The translations under genes and the position numbers were made by a program. The notes under the pieces were generated by a model. That model was not told the DNA's origin. It saw only the letters and a list, made by a program, of their open reading frames with translations, and searched no databases. Of a stretch of 64,000 bases of DNA, positions 10,668 to 21,900 are shown piece after piece. Within the stretch, counting starts at the first letter, position 1. Each line of letters opens with the position of its first letter. This DNA comes from Carya illinoinensis (Eukaryota > Streptophyta > Magnoliopsida > Fagales > Juglandaceae), in assembly GCF_018687715.1 (NCBI RefSeq), contig NC_056761.1:12007001-12071000 (forward strand), written 5' to 3'.

Positions 10668-11825
10668 GACAACATTGAGACTCATTGTAGCAATATGGGA
10701 GCTGCTATAAAGAATATTGAAGTGCAAATTGGGCAACTAGCCAATACCATCAATGCCCAACAAAGAGGAGCTTTTCCCAGCAACACTGAAGTGAATCCAA
10801 AGGAACAATGCAAGGCCATCACACTTAGGAGTGGAAAAGAAATAGAGAGGTCACCATTGAAGGAGAGCAAGTCCACCCCTACAGCTGTGAACATTGGCCA
10901 AAGCAAGAATAAAGTAGAAGAAGATGAGATTGTCAATGACACACTAGAGGAGACCGACTTTGCTCCTACAATTTCATTTCCTGACAATCCTCCTATTCTT
11001 GCTCCTCCACTTCCTTACCCTCAGCGTTTTCAAAAGCAAAAACTAGATAAGCAATTTTCTAAGTTTTTGGATATTTTTAAGAAAATTCACATTAATATTC
11101 CTTTTGCAGATGCCTTGGAACAAATGCCAAATTATGTCAAATTCTTGAAGGACATCATTTCCAAGAAGAGAAGATTGGAAGAGTTTGAAACAGTGAAGCT
11201 TTCTGAAGAATGCAGTGCTATTCTTCAAAAGAAATTGCCTCAAAAATTGAAAGATCCGGGGAGTTTCACTTTGCCTTGCACTATTGGAAATTCATTTTTT
11301 GATAAAGTTTTATGTAATCTTGGTGCTAGCATTAATCTTATGCCACTTTCTGTTTGCAGGAAATTAGGACTTGAAGAGATGAAGCCTACAACAATTTCTT
11401 TGCAACTAGCGGATCGGTCCATCAAGTATCCACGCGGAATCATAGAAGACGTATTGGTAAAAGTGGATAAATTTATCTTCCCTGCTGATTTTGTGGTGTT
11501 AGACATGGAAGAAGATGAAGAAGTCCCACTAATTCTTGGCCGACCATTCTTGGCTACGGGAAGAGCTTTGATTGATGTTCAAAAGGGTGAGTTAACATTG
11601 AGAGTGAACAAGGAAGAGGTTTTGTTCAAAATTTACCAAGCCATGAGAATTCCAGAAGAGCCAAGCACTTGCTTCCGGGTTGATGTCATTAAGCAAGGTG
11701 TGGAAAAGCCCTTTAAAGAAGATGCACCAGCCAATCACCTAGAACGAGCCTTGCAGCAAGATACATCACTTAGCAATGAAGTGGAGAGGAACTGTACTCT
11801 TATTCCTCTTAGAGATCCCGATTGA
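10668..11825 (+). CDS. Athila gag C-terminus plus retropepsin, 5'-truncated
   Basis: An uninterrupted frame (first ATG at 10695, 376 codons). Homology starts at 10668, directly at the deletion junction, so the N-terminal gag is lost. The early part carries the Athila gag-pol words KNIEVQIGQLANTIN and KAITLRSGKEIE. A retropepsin-like domain follows: LCNLGASINLMPLSVCRKLG, then a strand-rich part ending in PLILGRPFLATGRALIDV. In active elements the first motif is LCDLGAS, with the catalytic aspartate. Here codon 208 (11316-11318) is AAT, asparagine, consistent with one G-to-A change, so the protease is probably dead although the frame is open. The frame stops at 11825. Shortly after it comes a GGGAGGCAACCCAT-like block usually found after the end of pol, placing a large deletion between protease and the end of integrase. 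Confidence 0.8.
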   Translation, partial: DNIETHCSNMGAAIKNIEVQIGQLANTINAQQRGAFPSNTEVNPKEQCKAITLRSGKEIERSPLKESKSTPTAVNIGQSKNKVEEDEIVNDTLEETDFAPTISFPDNPPILAPPLPYPQRFQKQKLDKQFSKFLDIFKKIHINIPFADALEQMPNYVKFLKDIISKKRRLEEFETVKLSEECSAILQKKLPQKLKDPGSFTLPCTIGNSFFDKVLCNLGASINLMPLSVCRKLGLEEMKPTTISLQLADRSIKYPRGIIEDVLVKVDKFIFPADFVVLDMEEDEEVPLILGRPFLATGRALIDVQKGELTLRVNKEEVLFKIYQAMRIPEEPSTCFRVDVIKQGVEKPFKEDAPANHLERALQQDTSLSNEVERNCTLIPLRDPD

Positions 11826-13467
11826 GGAAGATTGAAAAGTCTGGCTGTAGACTTTAAAACAAGCGCTTATGGGAGGCAACCCATAGATCTATCTTTATTT
11901 CCTTCATTTATTTTATTATCTTTATTTATTTAAGTTTTAATAAATTGGTTTTTGATGCAGGTTTATTTAGCAAGAATAAAGAGCTGGAAAATTTTAAAAC
12001 CTCGGAAGGTTCACCATGAAACCAGGGAAGTTCCTTTATTTCTTCAATCCTTTTTACTTCTGCATCACAATGAGGACATTGTTTAGTTTAAGTTTGGGGG
12101 TGTAAACTCCTATAATTATTTGATCCTCTTGTTTTCTAAGTTTTGGGTTGTTGATGGGTTGTTTGATTCTTTTACCAAGCATGCATTGGAGTAAGATTGA
12201 ATTCTCTATGACTCTGAAATTTGTGATTGAAGATGGTTTTGAGAAAAATTTTCAAAAATTTCTTTTATGTCAAGTGAAGTTTTGTGGGTACTTTAGTTTA
12301 AATCTTTGACCTTGAACACAATTGAGCACATAGTCGTTTTTCTCTTATTCCATTTTGCTTATGAAGAGAAGAAGTTGAATTAATTGAAAGAGGGAGGTTC
12401 GATTTTGCTTTGCTCTAGAATCCGTTGATGGGTCCTTGAGGCGAAATCCTAGTCGAGACCAAATATTAGAGAAATGATCTAGGCATTTCTTTGGCATAAC
12501 CAAAAAGCTTTCCCAGCCGTCCTAAATGTCATGCCATCATTACATGGTGTGTTTCCATAGTCAACCCCCTTGAGCCTTCATGAGCCTTTATTGATTCTTT
12601 AAACTACATAAACCATGCCCGCTCTAAGCCTGAAAAACAATGAATCTACCGTTGATAGTTTGAGAAAATACTTTGGTGGAGAGTTACATTTAAAAGAGAA
12701 AATTGGTTACATGATGAAACGTATTATGTTTGCTCTATTTGATCAAAGGAAAAGAAGAAGAAGAAAGGAAGTGATTGAAAAAAAAAAAAAAAAAGAGAAG
12801 AGGAAAAAGAAAAAGAAAAGAAAAAGAAGTAGCCAAGCGGAAAGTGAATTACCTCAAATTTTGTTAAGGGAAGTGTTGGTATTACATCAGTGATTACAGC
12901 AATAATAATGCCACAAGTATGAGCATATTGCCAAGAAAGAGCTATGATTTGAATCATGTGAGTTTCTCTTTTAATGTTCTTTTCACTAAGTATTTTCCCA
13001 GTTTGATTTAATTTCCCATATCCAGTTCTTTCTTAACCCTCACCCTGTGGCCTATCATTACAACCTTAATAAAGACCTTTTGATCTTTGATTTTGGTGTT
13101 GACTACATTAGTGGAGAGGATTTCTGAAAATTGGACTTATGGGGTTAAGTTTTAAGAGAATTCTTCTGATTTTGGTTGTTCTACTTTTATCTGAGTTTGC
13201 AGGTGGTTTGAGGTTAAATTGACTATATCACACACCCACTCAAGGTCTTAGCTTTAGGTTGAAATAAACGCCTAACTCTTGCTTGACAAATTGTAAAATT
13301 TTTGATTGATTTTCTTGCTATCTTTGATGTTAAAAGAGTAAGATACTAGAGATGAAATCTAAATTCATAAAAGTTTGGTGAATGATGATACTTCTCTTTG
13401 GGGTCGAGTTGATATTGCCTAAACTATCATTTGTTTTTCTTTTTTGTTTGAGGACAAACAAAGTTGT
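11826..13467 (+). other. Athila 3' untranslated interior
   Basis: Non-coding. GGGAGGCAACCCATAG lies near 11870. An internal AAGTTTGGGGGTGTAAA resembles the polypurine tract and lies near 12095. A purine-only low-complexity stretch at about 12750-12830 gives spurious Lys/Arg-rich frames. No RT, RNase H, integrase or env-like frame is present. Confidence 0.6.
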
Positions 13468-13482
13468 AAGTTTGGGGGTATT
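13468..13482 (+). promoter_or_regulatory. Polypurine tract of the Athila element
   Basis: AAGTTTGGGGGTATT directly precedes the TG of the 3' LTR. This placement and the G run fit the second-strand priming site of plant Ty3/gypsy elements. Confidence 0.75.
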
Positions 13483-14805
13483 TGATGGCTTGCAAAATTT
13501 CATATTGCAGATTTTACAAGTTCGCTCGAGCGGAGGCTCTTGGCCGCTCGAGCGAATTCAGGCAGATTCAAACGCTCGACTGCCGCTCGACAGGGAGCTC
13601 GAGCAGGTTGCTGAAAAACGAAGATCGCTCGAGCGGAGACATTGGCCGCTCGAGCGAAATCAGGCAGAGTCGAACGCTCGATGTGCGCTCGATAGGACGC
13701 TCGAGCGAAATCAGGCAGAGTCGAACGCTCGACGCGCGCTCGACACCCCGCTCGAGCGAACATCGTATTTTGACAGATTTTAAGTTTTCCGCCGTGGGAC
13801 CATATAAAAGGCCATTCTTCACTCTAGAGCCGCGGTTTTTGACTGGAGAACACTCTTTGGGAGAGAAAAACATAACTAGAGGGATTCAAATCATTTGTTT
13901 TGGAGACGGAATTCCAATTTATTGCACGTACGTTGGATTCATACACGAGCACGGACGGGAGAAAGGCGTTGAATCGTTCCCTTGAGCTTTTGACGACCAG
14001 TTGAGGCTGCAAGGAGGATTTTTCAGTGTTTATTTTCTTCTTCCCATCTTCTCAGAACAATTATGGTGAATTCGTTTATGTTGAATTCCAATTCTAGCAT
14101 GAGCTAAATTTTCTTCTTTCTAGGAAAACGATGTAACCTAATTCCGAACTATGCTTGTTTGTCCATGCTAATTTAATGCAATTCTCTATTTGTTTATCTG
14201 ATTTATTCTGAGTTTAATGCTTCTAATTAACTGGCCATTGATTAGATGATTATTAATCTTGTGATTTGCTATCGAAAGAGGGAATCATAGGGTAGATCTT
14301 GGATATTTCAGCATAGGTAAGTATAGAGATCGAAAGACTTGTATGAACCTGTGTAGTAATTAAATCATTGGTCTTATTGCATTCTTGATTATTTAATTTG
14401 CATACTCTTGTGTGAATTGATAAACTAGAATCACTTCCAATTGACTATCGAAAGAGGCTTTTGGATGAATTAGAGTTTTGCTAATAGACAAAAGAGGTTT
14501 AAGTTAAATTAGCTGGATGAGAAAAGCATAGTGAAGAATTATGGTGAAATCGATTTCCTAGAAGGTTTCTTCCCCATTGAATTTGATCTTTGAAAGTCAG
14601 TTTTATTTTCTTTGCTTATTTCTCTTTGAGTTGATCTAAGTTTATTTGCAACTACAAAAACCTTAGCGATTCCTCTAGATAAAATTGAGATTAGTAAAAT
14701 TTTGGTATTTGGCAAGAGTAAGGTACCAATCCCTGAGGACGATACTCTACTTATTACTTTACTATAAAACTACGATACTGTGCACTTGCAGTTTTGCACC
14801 GGTCA
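13483..14805 (+). repeat. Athila 3' LTR, full length (1323 bp)
   Basis: Begins TGATGGCTTG, ends CACCGGTCA and is followed by ACAAG. It contains a second palindrome array (13524-13757, the same 51-bp spacing) and a TATA box at 13803-13809. The part after 14016 shows the sequence lost from the 5' LTR. The 3' LTR could in principle start transcripts into the flanking copia remnant. Confidence 0.9.
13524..13757. repeat. 51-bp-period GCTCGAGC array (3' LTR)
   Basis: Identical to the 5' LTR array at 10175-10408, shifted by 3349 bp. Confidence 0.95.
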
Positions 14806-14810
14806 ACAAG

Positions 14811-15640
14811 TATCACCTCTTTAAGTGTTTGGACTATAAGTCCCGATGCATCATATTTTACTATTGAATCAATTCTGCAGGAATTGTTTCTTTCAAATTT
14901 TGGCCAATATTTTACGTCGTATTCTTCGACGGTTCTTGATTCACTTTCTCCATTACTTCTAGTAATGTCAATTGCCATCTCATATGGAAATACGTTGTCG
15001 ACAACGATTTTATTTCTATCCATAATTTCTCCAATATTCATGAAATGTATCGAGATCTCGTTATTTTCAGATACCTGTCCCTCTTCACGGGAAGACATTT
15101 TCATGAAAAACCTATTCAGGAGGCACTCTTCAGGAGATTTATACTCTTCAAGAGTTTATATAGGAGAATTTTATACATAAAATTTGGATGGACTTTATTG
15201 CTTGTTCTGTGGGTATGGCCTCTTCAGGAACACCAATTATTTGTACATTTCTCTTTTGAGATACTCTATCTTTTGTATCAATACGTCTCACATGCCTTTA
15301 GACATGTCTTTAGACTGCTGAATTTCTTAATTGTCCTACAGGGACTTCAATCCTCGCTGGAATTTTAGCAGCTAAAATATGAGACATTTTTATATTATTG
15401 CATCCAAAATTTAATTATTATCTGAACTACTGGTTCATATATGATAATCAAGATAACGTCGAATAATTTCATCTTATTTGCTTCAAGCAAATTTTTCTTT
15501 CCACTTCTGGTGGTAAGACTTTATAATAAAAGAATCTTCTGGTTCTTTTATGGACGTCCATATGAAAATCATTCGACTTATCGTAATTGATTTTGGATGA
15601 TCAAGATAACCATGAAAAGATACAAATATTTTGAATCATA
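14811..15640 (-). pseudogene. Copia pol remnant (pre-integrase to RT entry)
   Basis: The minus strand reads, with breaks, blocks of the same copia polyprotein family as 9400-10128. LDHPKSITISRMI (about 15560-15610) stands for the LGHPG..MMRRII pre-integrase motif. AKIPARIEVPVGQL (about 15330-15370) stands for the conserved A.ARIEVP.GQ block. ENNEISI, MDRNKIVVDNVFPYEMAIDI and SRTVEEYDVKYWPKFE follow on one 116-codon open frame (14754-15104), which runs out into the Athila LTR end. The integrase core itself is not recognisable. The rest, 15640-16300, shows no clear motif. Confidence 0.6.
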
Positions 15641-16299
15641 TCACTTTTTGATGCATCATAATATTTGATTCAATAATTGTATAATATCATCTCAAAGATA
15701 AGCTTTTTCAATACGAGCTTCTGGCCCGAAATCATATCACGTCTAATCTCTTAGTTTCTTTGAATAAAACGCATCATTCTTTTCACTTCAGGGAATAGAA
15801 TGATATAAATTTATTATCATTCATTTTAGGGAATGATGTGGATCTAGTAAGACATGACTAATGATTCTTATCAAAAACTCATTATTTTTCTCAGTCACTG
15901 AAAGACCAGATATAAATTTAGAATATATTGTGAACGTTTGCATTTCATATTGCTACTTCATGAGCATACTCGATATTGCTACTTCAGGAGCACATTCGAG
16001 ACGTTCATTCAAATATATATTCTTTCCATAATTTTAATTATGCAACTTTAGGTGTATAAATCATAATGAGCTTTTGGTACACGTATCACTCATTTAGGAC
16101 GATCGTTTAGGGATGCTCTATTTTCCATTCTCAGATAAATCATATCATCAATAATTTATAACAAGTATAAAAGAACAAATAAAACTTGTATCTTAGAGAT
16201 TTCAAATAATATATTGAAAAACTTACTTGAAATAGAAGACTATTATCTTCAGTATCATCTGAACTTTCGTGATACTAAAGCAGACTTTTCTTCCATTTT

Positions 16300-17607
16300 C
16301 TTTCACATCCTTTCACAGTTCCCACTCACCTACCATTCACAGCCATGATTGACAAGCCTCGGGATCTTGAATGGACGAAACAAATATCAATGATGCATAC
16401 TGGAACTGGTAATTTCATGCTTTATGATTTGTGCTCATCAGAAAGCTAGCCATCTACATTTTAAAATCAACAGAACCTTATTCATTAGCATGGCATAGCT
16501 CAATTGATAATTTAAAATCCACAAACGCCCTCTTTGCTGACTTTGTTGCATAAAGCTGAAATAGTAAGGGTCCCACCCTTGCAAGTTGTACAATGCCTGC
16601 AGGTCTATTGTCACATTTGAAAAAAGACATCATAGATAATCATGATCTTTTCAAGATTTCCATCTCTCTTCTCTCTTTTTTTACAACTTTTTTTTCCCTA
16701 TTTGAAGTGAGTATATATACATCGGCAGCCATAGATATCAATCTTTCTTTACCGTACGTAAAATCTTTAAACCAAAGTTAATTAATATATGAATTCTCGT
16801 GGTAAACTGATAAGGACCCAGTGGGTAGAGCAGCAAAGTTTTTCTGTCTAGCTCGAACGAAAGGACCCCGTCCAGATCTAGAAGTTTGTCAGAGAAGCAA
16901 AGTTTGAGATTAAACTGCAGATTCTTGTTCTCATCAGGTGATCGATCTCTTGCTCTTTCACGATCGGCTTTCGAAGCTGCTTTGCCAATCGAAGATCGTT
17001 CTTGTGCAAGTCCCTGTTTCGAGTTCCTCATATCTTCTGCAGCTTAAAAGAAAAAGAAAATTAGAGATAAAAACAAAATTAGCTTCTCCTCAGCGTGCTT
17101 GTACACCCTTCTGTGCTTCTTGCCTCCATTGTTGGAGGAGCTCTACAACTCTTTTCTCATAAGGGAAGTCTTCCAGGTCATGACCCATTAGATCTATCCT
17201 GATACTCTGTTCAGTCGCCGCGCAGATCTTGCATGAAGCTCACACGGAAACCTGCATCTCTCTCAGCTATTGGATCGTTGGATCGTTCAGCTTGTTGGAT
17301 CGTTTCGCTTGTAATTAAAAGACCAAAAATTGAATGAAGTGAGTGATAATATTATCGCTTTATAGATCATGTGATAATAAGCAAAAATCGAAAACATGAG
17401 TATAAAATCTCAGCGATTCTCTCCCTCCGTAATCATTCGGCGATGCTGTGCACGAGAACATCGATAGCCGCCTCACTATAGGTTCGACCGAGGAGATCCT
17501 TCTTGAACGTCCTAGAGCTCCTGGTAGCAAACCAGAAGAACCGAAAAGCTTTGGCATCGTGGATTTCAGAGTCGGCGAGAGAGAGAGAACGGAGAGTGTC
17601 GTGCTGA
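16300..17607. other. Unassigned interval in the copia remnant (leader/gag side)
   Basis: No conserved gag motif was identified. The longest minus frames are 17360-17557 and 16738-17031; neither matches a family I know. The position between the primer-site-like sequence at 17608 and pol remains suggests a decayed gag, but captured or unrelated DNA is equally possible. Confidence 0.3.
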
Positions 17608-17830
17608 TAACGTAAAAGGAGAGAGTTTCAAGAGATTAAGAGAGCGAGAGAGGAGATTCTCTTATTAATCTGTATATAATATAAGATCAATATACTCATA
17701 TATATATATATGGTTACAAAAGAGATTATACTTTTGACGACTAGTACTATGCGTTTGGCGGCTAGCTAACTATGTTTTTGACAACTAGTATTATGCGTTT
17801 GACGGCTAGCTAAATGTGGTCATACAATTC
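17608..17830 (-). repeat. Copia LTR end and primer-site-like sequence
   Basis: On the minus strand a T/C-rich LTR-like end (ctctctcgctctc, then cctttt) runs into ACGTTATCAGCACGAC at about 17608-17622. From memory, ACGTTATCAGCACGA is the start of the internal region in a large group of plant copia elements. The LTR part contains two tandem copies of a 43-bp unit (about 17732-17817) with the words GACTAGTACTATGCGTTTG and GGCTAGCTAA, differing at a few positions. No partner LTR was found on the left. Confidence 0.5.
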
Positions 17831-17965
17831 AAGATGGTTTATAACATAATATTATTATTATTTTAAAATTTAAAAAAATTAAATTTTTTATTATATTTTA
17901 TGTAAAAAATTTAAGAAAATTATAATAATATGATTAAATAAGATGATTTTTTAATCCAAACTACC
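17818..17965 (+). repeat. Short AT-rich MITE family, fragment 1
   Basis: Contains TTTTAAAATTTAAAAAAATT, TTATTATATTTTATG and an end reading AATCCAAACTACCC. Relatives with the same block order lie at 18243, 43205, 56336 and 58678. Complete members elsewhere start with GAGATGAGATGAGAT-like sequence. Confidence 0.5.
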
Positions 17966-18242
17966 CTTTGTCATGTGCTACCACAAAATTAGAATGAACC
18001 AGTGTCAAATGCTGTCCATATGCATTTATCATTCTCTAGAATCGCTATGCATTAAATTTTTTCTTCCTTAAAAAATTCAAATAAAGAAAAATTATAATTA
18101 TACAAATTTTAAGTTAAAAAAAAATACAAAAAAAGTTATTTAAAAAGCCACAGTGCAGAGGGGAGGTACTCCATCGCCAGCCACTAAGTGACACGTTTCT
18201 TCCATTAAGTAAAACGGACTGAATTTGTTATACGTTAGCCGT

Positions 18243-18362
18243 GGTTCAATCGTTATAATTTTTTTTAATTTTCATATAAAATATAATAAATAATTTAATT
18301 TTTCAAATCTTAATATAATATTTTATTTAACTTTTAACTTTTATCTTAATTTATCTCAATTT
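18243..18362 (-). repeat. Short AT-rich MITE family, fragment 2
   Basis: Reverse orientation: ATATAAAATATAATAAATAA and TTTTCAAATCTTAATATAAT, ending TTATCTCAATTTT. It overlaps the end of the open frame at 18351-18731. Confidence 0.5.
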
Positions 18363-18731
18363 TCTAGATTTATTTTTGTGACTAGAACGCTTCTCTCTTA
18401 AAGAAATGACCGAAGTTGGATTGGGTATGGCAAGCCACAAAACATATACACAATTCCACCGTTTAGGCTCTTCCTCCAGTCCAAAATTCTCAATAGATAA
18501 AATAATACCATAGCCACGCCTAGGTAAGTAATCGATCACTTCCGGTTGTCCTCTCCCAACCCTTTCGTCCACAAATATATACACAAACAAAAGAGTAGCT
18601 TTACCGTCAGTATATACCATATGGGTTTCTTCTTTCTTCCGGTCGAAAACAAACCATTGCCCTCTCAAGAAGTTTTCTTTTTTCTTTTGAAGAACACATT
18701 TTGCCACAAAATACCGGTTATCATCAAGCAT
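18351..18731 (-). CDS. Unrecognised 126-codon open frame downstream of CUL4
   Basis: The protein starts MLDDNRYFVAK, has a hydrophobic stretch (ATLLFVYIFV) and ends Lys/Arg-rich. I recognise no family. It lies on the same strand as CUL4, about 230 bp beyond the CUL4 stop, and its end runs into a MITE-like sequence. It may be chance, part of a long CUL4 3' UTR, or an eroded gene. No promoter signal supports it. Confidence 0.2.
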   Translation of the reverse strand: MLDDNRYFVAKCVLQKKKENFLRGQWFVFDRKKEETHMVYTDGKATLLFVYIFVDERVGRGQPEVIDYLPRRGYGIILSIENFGLEEEPKRWNCVYVLWLAIPNPTSVISLREKRSSHKNKSRKLR

Positions 18732-18936
18732 ACCAAACCCTCTGAAGGAGAAGTTTCGAAACAGCGACCATATATGCTTAACAATTTAAAGGTCTAGACT
18801 GGATCAAAAATGAAAACTACCGGTTACTGTACATTAATCTGACCCGACAAAGGGGATTCAACATCTGCTCTTATGCTGATGGCTGATGGCAGAAGTTTTC
18901 CCCTGCCGTTTTCAAAGATAAAATCTATCTATCTTT

Positions 18937-18959
18937 ATATATATATATATATATATATA
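18937..18959. repeat. TA microsatellite next to the CUL4 stop codon
   Basis: A run of about eleven TA units ends three bases before the stop codon at 18962-18964, so it begins the CUL4 3' UTR. Confidence 0.85.
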
Positions 18960-18961
18960 GA

Positions 18962-21900
18962 TTACGCCAAGTAATTGTATATCTGCGGGTTGCTCTTGTC
19001 ACGCTCCAGGTACTCCCTGTCAATGAGGCTTTCAATTCTTTTCTTTAAATCAGCCGGCTTTATCGGAAACTTGAGCTGTTCACAGGGGAAGAAGGAAAAG
19101 TGCAAAACTAATGTAAGCTAAAAAAAGACCACCAATACATTCCAAAATATCAGTCAGACTGTCCAACTAGTGTATTTGTGACTTGAATTTGAATTGGCCT
19201 TGCAATGTAAAGACCTCAAGATTTTAAGCAAAAGAGGAATACAAAATTTCAGTAATAAAATCTAGAAATGAATCAACTGAAAAGATTAACCTGTTGGAAG
19301 AGTTCAGTTATCAGAAGTGTGTGACTCAGCACTTTCCTTGTCTTCATTATTCGAACAATAGCGGCATCAACCTACAACATTGTTCCGTGCAAGTAATGCA
19401 AAAATTACATATGGAGAGTTTCATCATTTCAATCTGGAACCCGGTTAACATGTGTATATATTTAAAAATATAAAACTCAGTTTAACCTGATATTGACGGT
19501 CCTGGAATACTCTCTCAGTGGTGCTTGTGTTCTCCTCTACTGTTTCCTTCATCTGGATTGCATTTACCTGCTCCAAACAATCTAATGTTAAGCTTCAAAT
19601 TCCATCGTGTGGCAACCAAAGCTCAATGTGGCATTAGTTCTTTCACCCAATGTCAAAAGTGAAAGTCTTTGATTTCACAACCTCGCTTATGCACTTGTGA
19701 CTGTCAGGCTTATGCAAGGTTGAGATCATCTAATTGCCACCTGTACTAATTAAAATACAAATGAATGTACCTTTATTCGGTAAAGAGGTGCCGTGAATCC
19801 ATCATTGAACACAAATGAATCATTGTCCTCCACATCTCTACCCTTTGGCAACTGTAGCACATTTGTAAATCGGAAAACAGAAGTTAAAAAATAACTCTAA
19901 GACAATTAAAGTATTATATTTTAAAACAAAGTCATTCAATGTTTGACGGCCAACCTTTTGCAAGACTCGAACTTTTCCGCATGCAAGGGACTGCACAGTC
20001 CTCCTCAGTTCTTTATCCTCAATCCCAGTGGAGTCCTTAATATCTTGAAAACTTAGCTTCTCCGCATCATTAAAGAGCATCAAAACAACAGTCTGGTGTG
20101 CAAGACACAGAGCATGACCAGAATACAGTAAGTTGTCCACTCGGGTAGGCAAAATCAACAAGGATAAAGAATATTAAATAAAAAATACTGAGACATGAAA
20201 ACATGTGTAATGGCAAAAAGGAGACCAACCTGAAATAATGACACGGCCAGTTCCTTTTTACCTTTAGGAAATTCAGCCTTTAACACACAGTGACCTAATG
20301 AGTTTTGCCACATCAAGCGCCTCCCACTGTACTTGCTCAGGTAGAACTCCTTGAAAATGTCCTATTGCACAAGCAAAAGAAAAGACCAAGACATCGGTTT
20401 AGAAGTACAATGACACTGCCTACAACTGAAAGCAGGTATTCAGTGATTTCCCCCAACCTGGTAGACATTCAATTCATGAGGAAGTCTGACATCCATAGGT
20501 GGATATGTCGGCCAGTACCTGCATTAGCCAACCCAAAACGAATTAAGCTCCTTGGGAACACTAGGTGAATGGAAACTCTGGTTATGTTTGAACATACTAA
20601 ATAAACTAAGACCTACCCTGTTGTTAAAACATGCACACTCATCTCAATACCAGATGGGAGTTTTGTCCTGGCCTGGGATGATTGTTTGAAGGATTCATTT
20701 ATCTCTTTTGATAATTCAACGTCCTGACAGTGTCTCACAAAACACACAAGAAAATCATTAACCCATACAAACTCATTAACGTGACTTTTTCTTAACAGAC
20801 AAAAAATAAAAAGCGTTGATAAAGATTTTTAACAAACAAAAGCTCATAAAGTAACAGGTAAAACCATGCTAATATAATAAAAGCAATGTAAAAGCAATCA
20901 AACTGCCTACACAAGCTCATACGAAGAGCTTGTTATTGTAGATAGTCAACCCAATGCTTCAACTCACTCTAACTCAACATCATTAATGCTAAAATCAGAA
21001 GGTGAGCAAAAGGTAAAACCTAAGTATACATTACACATCAAGACAAAACTATAGTTAGTACGGCGCAGCAATAAAAGTTAACTAGACTTGATCATTAAAG
21101 GATTAACAATTTGAAGTCTATTGAAATGGTCACAAGAGAATTAAATATGTCAATATACGCTAATTTAAATCATTGCCTCTAGTGGAAAGATGCATTTTAT
21201 GTCTAAATGATTCTGCATAGCCCAAACGGGTTGCAAGCTAACAAAAATGCTCCCACAATAATTCCAACAGTATGACTTAGACCAAGGTGCTCACCCCCTT
21301 AGTATGATATGATGTAATTTTGTTTGGCACCCCCGAACTACCATCCTTTTTGCAATGTGTATCCTAAATTACAAGAAATTGTAATGTGCACCACAAAATA
21401 CCAGTTATTTCAATGTGCATCAACAACTAAAATCTGGCCTATTTTTTCATTCATCTCAATGGTCAAGTCTCAATCAAGGGTGTGCACTCAAACTCATTGG
21501 CAGTTTATAGTGTTTTTTGATTGGCACCAGGTGTCGAAGAACAGAGTGACGATTGATCCCGGGGGTGCATATGCCCTCGGCAAGGAGTTTCCCACAAGTG
21601 CAACTTGGGTAATTCAAGGGAAAAATCCCCCAGTCCGATGGTCCCTAAAAATTGTTTGCACCCAATGGGATTCAGTTTATAGAGTACATTGCATTTCATA
21701 GTATAGAGTGCTTGTTGCAAAAAATGTGGTAGCTTGCGATGCAAAATGTACTTTACCATATAAAATTCTAACCACATAGTTTAAACCTAGAATGCACTGA
21801 AACCATCAAACAAGGGAAAGAACTGTTAGATTTCCTTGTCTTAACTTCACATGCTTTAGGGATTGGCTAATTGGGGCTTGGGCCCAGGTTTCAACACCAC

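Larger units (their letters stand above)
10134..14805 (+). mobile_element. Athila-type Ty3/gypsy LTR retrotransposon, young, internally deleted
   Basis: A complete outer boundary is visible: the 5' end is TGATGGCTTG, the 3' end is CACCGGTCA, and 5-bp target duplications ACAAG lie at 10129-10133 and 14806-14810. The 3' LTR is 1323 bp. Only its first 533 bp remain at the 5' end, with two transitions between them (10434/13783 and 10443/13792), so the insertion is recent. The interior holds the end of gag and a protease, then a 3' untranslated part and a polypurine tract. Primer site, most of gag, RT, RNase H and integrase are missing, so the copy could move only with proteins supplied by relatives. 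It sits inside the copia remnant. Confidence 0.9.
9400..17830 (-). mobile_element. Decayed Ty1/copia retrotransposon, host of the Athila insertion
   Basis: Minus-strand copia remains lie on both sides of the Athila element and were one sequence before that insertion. From right to left in transcription order the layout is: LTR end and primer site (17608-17830), an unrecognised leader/gag interval (16300-17607), pre-integrase remains (about 15560-15640), the region before RT (14811-15420), then RT remains (9400-10128). All parts have stops and frame changes. No left-hand LTR was found, so the 3' end is missing or unrecognisable. The domain order fits Ty1/copia and not Ty3/gypsy. Confidence 0.65.
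17966..18936. other. Intergenic DNA between copia remnant and CUL4
   Basis: AT-rich; apart from the MITE fragment and open frame listed, nothing is recognised. The right part should contain the CUL4 3' UTR and polyadenylation region. Confidence 0.4.

Noticed and set aside
12615..12893. Lys/Arg-rich 92-codon frame
   Set aside because: It comes from a purine-only low-complexity stretch in the untranslated part of the Athila element.
14794..15180. Plus-strand frame of 128 codons
   Set aside because: It is the shadow of copia pol on the minus strand, where the motifs are recognisable.
17070..17190. Minus-strand PYEKRVVELL, similar to a ribosomal protein L36 motif (PYEKRITELL)
   Set aside because: Only about ten residues match and the following sequence does not continue as L36; left unannotated.
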